DNA of 9,765 nucleotides, from assembly GCA_020341875.1 (NCBI GenBank), contig CP070839.1, positions 1,911,957 through 1,921,721 of the forward strand. Reading direction: 5' to 3'. Each line of letters starts with the position of its first letter. Positions within the stretch are counted from its first letter, which is position 1. The notes below the pieces were generated by a model. The model saw nothing but the letters and a program-made list of their open reading frames with translations. It was not told the DNA's origin and did not search any database. The stretch comes from Candidatus Zixiibacteriota bacterium. Lineage in GTDB: Bacteria > Zixibacteria > MSB-5A5 > SM1-73. The position numbers and the translations under genes are program-made. Positions 5,623-9,765 of the stretch are shown here, piece after piece.

Positions 5623-6810
5623 ATGAATTTCAAAGTTCCGTTCAAGATTACCTTCTGGAGAGTGGTTCTGATTCTGATATGGCTTGCAGGAATCGTGGCT
5701 ACCATTGTTCGATTCACCGGAGGCTTGGGAGCAGCCACTAATTTGAGTGACCGGTTCCCCTGGGGCTTGTGGATTGGCTTTGACGTTCTTTGCGGAATCG
5801 GGCTGGCGGCCGGCGGATTCACCATAGCGGCGATAGTCTATATATTTCGCATAAAGAGATTCTATCCAGTACTGAGACCAGCCCTCTTGACCGCGTTTTT
5901 GGGATATTTAATGGAAATAGTGGCTGTCTTGTTTGACTTGGGAATGCCGCTGAGAATCTGGCATCCGGTCATCTGGTGGAACCCCCGCTCGGCATTGTTC
6001 GTGGTCGGCTGGTGCGTGATGCTTTATACCACGATCTTAGCTCTGGAGTTTAGCCCTGCACTTTTCGAGCGGTTGTCCTGGGGCGGGCCGAGGAAATGGA
6101 TCGGGAGAGTCACCGTGCCCCTGGTTATAGCCGGGGTCATCATTTCCACCCTGCACCAGTCCTCCTTGGGTTCTTTGTATTTGATAATGCCGGAGAAGTT
6201 ACATCCTTTCTGGTATTCTCCCCTTTTACCATTCTTGTTCTTTCTATCGGCCGTCGCCGTTGGATGTGCGATGGTGATTTTTGAATCACATTTGAGCTAT
6301 AGAGCATTCGGGCACCGCCTGAAACTGGACGTTCTGGCAGACCTGGGTAGAGTCATATTGGTTACTTTGGTGGTCTATATGATTCTGAGAATTCAGGATT
6401 TCTCCGGACGTGGGGTCTGGGCCTATGCCTTCCAGAATCGAACGGAGACCCTTCTCTTCTGGCTGGAGGCACTGGTTGGGGTAATTGGCCCCATCATCCT
6501 TTTGTCGATAAAGCGCATCAGACTCTCAGCCAGAGGCTTGTATTACGTCTCTGTGTGCACCATCACCGGATTTCTGTTAAACCGCCTGAATGTTGCCGTC
6601 ACCGGGATGGAGGCTTCTGCCGGCATGCGTTATTTCCCCTCCTGGATGGAGGTCGCCATAACTTTAGCTATCGTGGCCACTGAATTCTTCATCTTCGCTT
6701 TGGCCGTTCGTTATTTGCCGGTCTTTGAACATCCTGAGACAGATTCCGAACCAGAAACAGCCGCGGCTCGACCCGAGGTTCTTCCCGCTCAATTAGCGCG
6801 TAAGCCCTGA
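5623..6810 (+). CDS. NrfD/HybB-family polytopic membrane protein (quinone-interacting)
   Basis: The 395-residue protein is almost wholly hydrophobic, with about ten membrane helices (roughly 12-32, 48-75, 85-105, 122-144, 160-178, 201-221, 241-258, 275-296, 304-322 and 341-364) and a polar Pro/Glu/Ala tail. The SDRFPWGLWIGFD segment (42-54), STLHQSSLGSLYLIMP (175-190) with HPFWYSPLLP, and the LNRLNV segment (319-324) are features of the HybB/HmcC branch of the NrfD family. These proteins bind quinones and exchange electrons with a partner four-cluster ferredoxin, here encoded 7 bp upstream; GAGGTGAGGT upstream of the ATG gives the ribosome site. No catalytic subunit or multiheme cytochrome adjoins it, so the pair may serve a partner encoded elsewhere. 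It ends the + strand operon and converges on rfbD with no visible terminator between. Confidence 0.92.
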   Translation: MNFKVPFKITFWRVVLILIWLAGIVATIVRFTGGLGAATNLSDRFPWGLWIGFDVLCGIGLAAGGFTIAAIVYIFRIKRFYPVLRPALLTAFLGYLMEIVAVLFDLGMPLRIWHPVIWWNPRSALFVVGWCVMLYTTILALEFSPALFERLSWGGPRKWIGRVTVPLVIAGVIISTLHQSSLGSLYLIMPEKLHPFWYSPLLPFLFFLSAVAVGCAMVIFESHLSYRAFGHRLKLDVLADLGRVILVTLVVYMILRIQDFSGRGVWAYAFQNRTETLLFWLEALVGVIGPIILLSIKRIRLSARGLYYVSVCTITGFLLNRLNVAVTGMEASAGMRYFPSWMEVAITLAIVATEFFIFALAVRYLPVFEHPETDSEPETAAARPEVLPAQLARKP

Positions 6811-6823
6811 AGCGGCAAGATGT

Positions 6824-7725
6824 TCATACTTCGCCAAAGGATGGGCCCGGTTTTGCCTGCTGTAGCCCGTCTGTTATGTTCAATAGCTTGGTCTTCAGAA
6901 TCCTCTGGGCCTTCTCGGTTTTCAGACCCCCCCGAGAAGGTCTCTTTGCCTTCTGCTTCAGCGTCTCTGTTTTAATGGGGGCGATGTTTGTTTTGTCAAA
7001 CCCGAATCTCTCCGCTACCTTGACGGCAAAATCGTAGCGGGAGAGATATTCTGACCCCCCGATGTGAAAGATCCCGGAAAGACTCTCTCCACCATCTCCA
7101 ATATACACTCAGAGAGATTATCTGCCAGGGTCGGATTATTCAGCTGATCGGTGACTATTTTGAGCTTTTCACCGGCAGAAAACTTCTCCAAAAGCCAGAG
7201 CAGGAAGTTCTTCTTTACCCTTTCTCCAAATCCATAAAGAACGTTGGTCCGCACGATCAGAGAGTCGATGCCGCTCTGCTTTATCACGCCTTCGCTTTCC
7301 AGCTTGGTCTTTCCGTAAAAGTTCACTGGATTGGGAGGATCGTCCTCGGAATATGGTCCCTTCTCTCCGTCGAAGATATGGTCTGTGGATAAGTGGATCA
7401 GCTTGATTTTGCGTTCCAGGCAAACCTTCACCAGATTCTTGACCGCACCCACGTTCACTGCCCATGCCTCTGTCTGGTGAATCTCGCACCTATCCACGTC
7501 GGTGTAGGAGGCGGCGTTTATGATGACGAAGGGATTATAAAAACGAACATGAAACTCTAACGCTTTTCCGTCGGTTGAATCCAGGCTTTCATAGGAGAGG
7601 TTAGGGATGGAAAGGCGACTCTCAGGATGGAGGTCTGTGGCGACGACCTTATGGGAAGAGGAGAAATCCCGGCAGAGCTTCTGCCCCAACAGCCCGTTCG
7701 CTCCGGTGATCAGAACCGTCTTCAA
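6824..7725 (-). CDS. rfbD: dTDP-4-dehydrorhamnose reductase, frameshifted
   Basis: RfbD reduces dTDP-4-dehydro-L-rhamnose with NAD(P)H, the last step to dTDP-L-rhamnose. The N-terminal part (frame ending at 7015) has the nucleotide-binding GANGLLGQ (8-15), STDHIFDG (113-120), the catalytic YxxxK pair Y137/K141 and VRTNVLYG (158-165). After about residue 213 the family signal leaves this frame and continues in another frame to 6824 as GIFHIGGSEYLSRYDFAVK and beyond. Joining the frames gives about 300 residues, the normal length. The switch falls in or near a CT repeat at 7083-7089; removing two bases or adding one restores the frame. It is either a real disabling mutation or a read/assembly error; the intact codons downstream favour a recent event or an error. 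The start is TTG at 7725, 3 nt after the rfbB stop, with GAGG overlapping that stop. As read, the product lacks its last ~85 residues. Confidence 0.85.
7083..7089 (-). repeat. Short CT/GA repeat at the rfbD frameshift
   Basis: CTCTCTC on the + strand (GAGAGAG in the gene sense) lies where homology moves between frames. Without one GA unit the gene reads ILEMVESLSGIFHIGG, a natural RfbD sequence. Dinucleotide slippage or a sequencing indel here explains the break. Confidence 0.55.
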
Positions 7726-7728
7726 ATC

Positions 7729-8751
7729 TCATCCTCGGTATGATTCCCTGCGCAGGTAGTGTTTCTCGTAGTACTCTACGTATTCACCGCTCTTTATCTT
7801 CTGCCACCAAGCCTGGTTGGCAACGTACCAATCCACCGTCCTGGAGATTCCCTCCTCCAGGGAGGTCTCAGGCTTCCAGCCGAGCTCACTTTTGATCTTG
7901 GAGCAGTCGAGCGCGTATCGCCGGTCGTGTGCCGGTCTGTCCTTGACGTGTTTTAGAAGTGTCTCAGGCTTGCTCAGTTTTCCGAGAATCATGTGGGTGA
8001 TCTCCAAGTTGGTCCTTTCGTTCTCTCCCCCCATGTTGTAGATCTCGCCTGCCTTTCCCTTATGCAGAACCACGTCCAGGGCCCTGCAGTGATCCTCCAC
8101 GAATATCCAGTCGCGGACGTAAAGGCCATCTCCGTAAATTGGCAGTTGTTGATCAAACAGGGCGTTGGTGACGAAAAGCGGGATGAGTTTTTCTGGAAAC
8201 TGGTAGGGACCGTAATTATTGGTGCAGCGGGTGATTATGGCGGGGCAGCCAAAGGTCTCAAAATAGGAACGTACCAGAAGATCGGCCGAAGCCTTGCTGG
8301 CTGAGTAGGGGCTGTTGGGCAGAAGCGGATAGGTCTCTTTGAAGGACCCCTCCTTGCCCAGACTTCCATATACCTCGTCGGTTGAAACCTGAAGGAATCT
8401 CTTTAGCTTGAACTTCACGACGGATTCGAGCAGAACCTGGGTTCCTAGGACGTTGGTCTTCACAAATATTGCTGGATCGTCGATGGATCTGTCCACGTGG
8501 CTTTCCGCGGCAAAGTGGACGATGGCGTCTACACCGTCCCCTGCAATTCGATTCACCACGTCCGAGTCGCAGATGTCTCCTCTCACGAACTCATAATTGG
8601 CGTGATCCTCCACGTCCGAAAGATTGTCCAGGTTTCCGGCGTAGGTGAGTTTGTCCAGGTTAACAACTCGATAGGAGGGATATTTCGAGAGAATGTATCT
8701 CACGAAGTTGGAGCCGATGAATCCCGCCCCCCCGGTGATGAGAATCTTCAC
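7729..8751 (-). CDS. rfbB: dTDP-glucose 4,6-dehydratase
   Basis: This 340-residue extended-SDR enzyme converts dTDP-D-glucose to dTDP-4-dehydro-6-deoxy-D-glucose in the cytoplasm. The NAD-binding GGAGFIGSN lies at 7-15 and is followed by LDKLTYAGN (32-40). The catalytic T124-D125-E126 (in STDEVYG) and Y149/K153 (in YSASK) are present. HFAAESHVDRSI (79-90), RCTNNYGPYQFPEKLIP (175-191) and RDWIFVEDH (213-221) are hallmark segments of the dehydratase. Length matches the family. It starts at a GTG that directly abuts the TAG of the upstream cupin gene, so the two are probably translationally coupled. Its product feeds the epimerase and RfbD encoded beside it. Confidence 0.97.
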   Translation of the reverse strand: MKILITGGAGFIGSNFVRYILSKYPSYRVVNLDKLTYAGNLDNLSDVEDHANYEFVRGDICDSDVVNRIAGDGVDAIVHFAAESHVDRSIDDPAIFVKTNVLGTQVLLESVVKFKLKRFLQVSTDEVYGSLGKEGSFKETYPLLPNSPYSASKASADLLVRSYFETFGCPAIITRCTNNYGPYQFPEKLIPLFVTNALFDQQLPIYGDGLYVRDWIFVEDHCRALDVVLHKGKAGEIYNMGGENERTNLEITHMILGKLSKPETLLKHVKDRPAHDRRYALDCSKIKSELGWKPETSLEEGISRTVDWYVANQAWWQKIKSGEYVEYYEKHYLRRESYRG

Positions 8752-9207
8752 CTATCCGTCCTTCCTCTCCCAGGCGTAGGGGATGTCGTTTTTATGTGGA
8801 TCGACGCGGAACTCATCCGGCTGATCATAATCGTAGACCTCGCTGGGCACGTTGATGCAGATGGCCTCCTCTTCGCTCATGCATTTGAAGCCGTGCAAAA
8901 CCAGCGGGGGAATCTTTACCAGCACGGGGTGGTGCTCGCCTAAGAAGAATTCATTTATCTCGCCTTTGGTCGAAGAATCGTCCCGGTCATCGTATAACAC
9001 CAGCTTCAGCATTCCCTTCACCACCGCAATATGGTCGGTCTGCCTCTTGTGATAATGCCACCCTTTCACCACTCCGGGATAGGCGGTGGTCATATATACC
9101 TGGCCGAATCGAGAGAAGATTTCGTCGTCGGATCGCAGAATCTCCATCAACCTGCCCCGCTCATCCGGGATCACCCGGAGCTTCTTGACTGTCACTCCAT
9201 CGATCAT
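8752..9207 (-). CDS. Short RmlC-like cupin, probable dTDP-4-dehydrorhamnose 3,5-epimerase-family protein
   Basis: The 151-residue cupin lies between rfbA and rfbB, where the 3,5-epimerase RfbC would be expected. It has RmlC-like signatures: PDERGRLMEI (14-23), KGWHYH with H51 at the position of the catalytic base His, IPPLVLHGF (99-107) and VYDYDQPDE (124-132), which keeps a Tyr at the active-site tyrosine region. It is about 30 residues shorter than classical RmlC and ends near the segment corresponding to IGIEWP. It therefore lacks the C-terminal part holding the catalytic Asp (about 170 in the Salmonella enzyme). HYHKRQTDH also resembles the HxH cupin motif of sugar 3,4-ketoisomerases (QdtA/FdtA type). 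Epimerase is the best guess from context; ketoisomerase is the alternative, which would change the sugar made. ATG start with GGGAG upstream. Confidence 0.75.
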   Translation of the reverse strand: MIDGVTVKKLRVIPDERGRLMEILRSDDEIFSRFGQVYMTTAYPGVVKGWHYHKRQTDHIAVVKGMLKLVLYDDRDDSSTKGEINEFFLGEHHPVLVKIPPLVLHGFKCMSEEEAICINVPSEVYDYDQPDEFRVDPHKNDIPYAWERKDG

Positions 9208-9319
9208 GGCTTTCTTCTCCCGATATCTTTGCGGTTAAGCTGGTCCTGGCTGTTGGAAGAGAACGGAATCAGAGTAAGTCCTGTGGAAATAGAAACACTC
9301 AAGGAAAGGCGATACTCTG
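9208..9319 (-). other. Intergenic spacer between rfbA and the cupin gene
   Basis: These 112 bases contain only a GGGAG ribosome site near the cupin start. I see no clear promoter, hairpin or coding sequence. The spacing is larger than elsewhere in this operon, so an internal promoter is possible but not visible. Confidence 0.4.
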
Positions 9320-9765
9320 CTAAAGATCCCTCTTGTTGGCGCCCCCTTTGGCCACCATATTGCTGGTCCGGAGAAGCGACTCGAAGGTGCCTGCATCCGA
9401 CCACCACCCCTCCAGGACGTCGTGGGTCATCTTCCCCTCTTGGATGTAAGCATTGCTCACGTCGGTGATCTCCAGTTCTCCCCGACCGGAAGGTTTGAGG
9501 GTTTTGATTATGTCGAAGACCTTTCCATCGTACATGTAGATCCCGATCACCGCGTACCGGGATTTGGGAGTTTTCGGTTTTTCCTGTATGGCAACGATCT
9601 TCCCGTCGACTATCTCCGGCACCCCGAATCTCTGGGGATCGGGCACCTCCTTTAGGAGAATCTTGGCCCCCTCCTTTTGCTTGCGAAAATCCTTAACCGC
9701 CCGACCTATGTTTCCCTCCACTACGTTATCACCCAGGATGACCACCATCTTCTCGTAGTCGGAGA
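9320..9765 (-). CDS. rfbA: Glucose-1-phosphate thymidylyltransferase, C-terminal part (cut by the window edge)
   Basis: About 147 C-terminal residues are present; the gene continues past the window and has no start here. RfbA joins dTTP and glucose-1-phosphate to make dTDP-glucose, the first step of the pathway completed by the neighbouring genes. Visible family segments include VVILGDNVVEG (sugar-nucleotide metal-binding Asp in GDN), DPQRFGVPEI, IQEKPKTPKSRYAVIGIYMYD, GELEITDVSNAYI and GWWSDAGTFESLL near the end. The style (LGDN, long C-terminal end after DAGTFESLL) resembles the archaeal and deep-branching bacterial form more than enterobacterial RmlA. The ATG at 9748 is internal, since homology continues upstream of it to the window edge. 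Confidence 0.88.
   Translation of the reverse strand, partial: SDYEKMVVILGDNVVEGNIGRAVKDFRKQKEGAKILLKEVPDPQRFGVPEIVDGKIVAIQEKPKTPKSRYAVIGIYMYDGKVFDIIKTLKPSGRGELEITDVSNAYIQEGKMTHDVLEGWWSDAGTFESLLRTSNMVAKGGANKRDL

Noticed and set aside
5373..5825. 150-residue reading frame on the - strand
   Set aside because: It is antisense to the ferredoxin C-terminus and the NrfD N-terminus and has low-complexity composition typical of shadow frames.
6811..6823. Bidirectional terminator between the NrfD gene and rfbD
   Set aside because: The 13-bp gap holds no stem-loop or T-run, and I see none in the adjoining sequence.
7169..7489. 106-residue - strand frame inside rfbD
   Set aside because: It is an alternative frame of a region already explained by conserved RfbD motifs, and is Arg/Gly-rich as out-of-frame sequence often is.
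8497..9468. Several + strand frames of 66-148 residues
   Set aside because: They mirror rfbA, the cupin and rfbB on the opposite strand; the - strand products have strong family motifs and these do not.

Overview
The window holds two unrelated blocks facing each other. Positions 116-6810 (+ strand) carry a signalling and membrane-redox cassette; positions 9765-6824 (- strand) carry a dTDP-rhamnose-type sugar-nucleotide operon. The two converge with about 13 bp between their stop codons. The gene types (a sensor kinase with c-type heme motifs, a sigma-54 activator, stand-alone receiver proteins, a four-cluster ferredoxin paired with an NrfD/HybB membrane protein) suggest an anaerobic, cytochrome-rich, Gram-negative-type bacterium such as a Desulfobacterota or Nitrospirota lineage. 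The genus cannot be told from this sequence.

Region 1 (116-3102): a histidine kinase whose extracytoplasmic domain has a CX2CH and a CX4CH motif, overlapping by 4 bp (ATGA) a REC-AAA+-Fis response regulator. This is a two-component system of the NtrC class. A CRP/FNR-like palindrome lies just upstream of the kinase start.

Region 2 (3103-3392): a non-coding control region. It contains a near-consensus -24/-12 sigma-54 promoter (3337-3353), a perfect TTGTGAA-N4-TTCACAA palindrome directly upstream of it (3318-3335), and a TGCATA-N7-TATGCA palindrome about 150 bp upstream of the predicted transcription start, where an enhancer would be expected. The promoter overlaps the first possible ATG (3342), so translation most likely starts at 3393.

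Region 3 (3393-6810): four same-strand genes with short gaps: a REC-GcvH-like fusion without the lipoyl lysine, a membrane-anchored REC protein, a 4x[4Fe-4S] ferredoxin with a C-terminal membrane segment, and a ten-helix NrfD/HybB-family protein. The most economical reading is a circuit: heme-based sensing -> kinase -> sigma-54 activator -> sigma-54 promoter -> expression of a quinone/ferredoxin membrane electron-transfer pair plus two accessory receiver proteins that may act directly on it. No catalytic subunit (molybdopterin, hydrogenase or cytochrome) is present in the window.

Region 4 (9765-6824, - strand): the C-terminal part of rfbA (cut by the window edge), a short RmlC-like cupin, rfbB, and rfbD with an apparent frameshift in a short CT repeat. 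Together they would make dTDP-L-rhamnose or a related deoxysugar nucleotide for surface polysaccharide.
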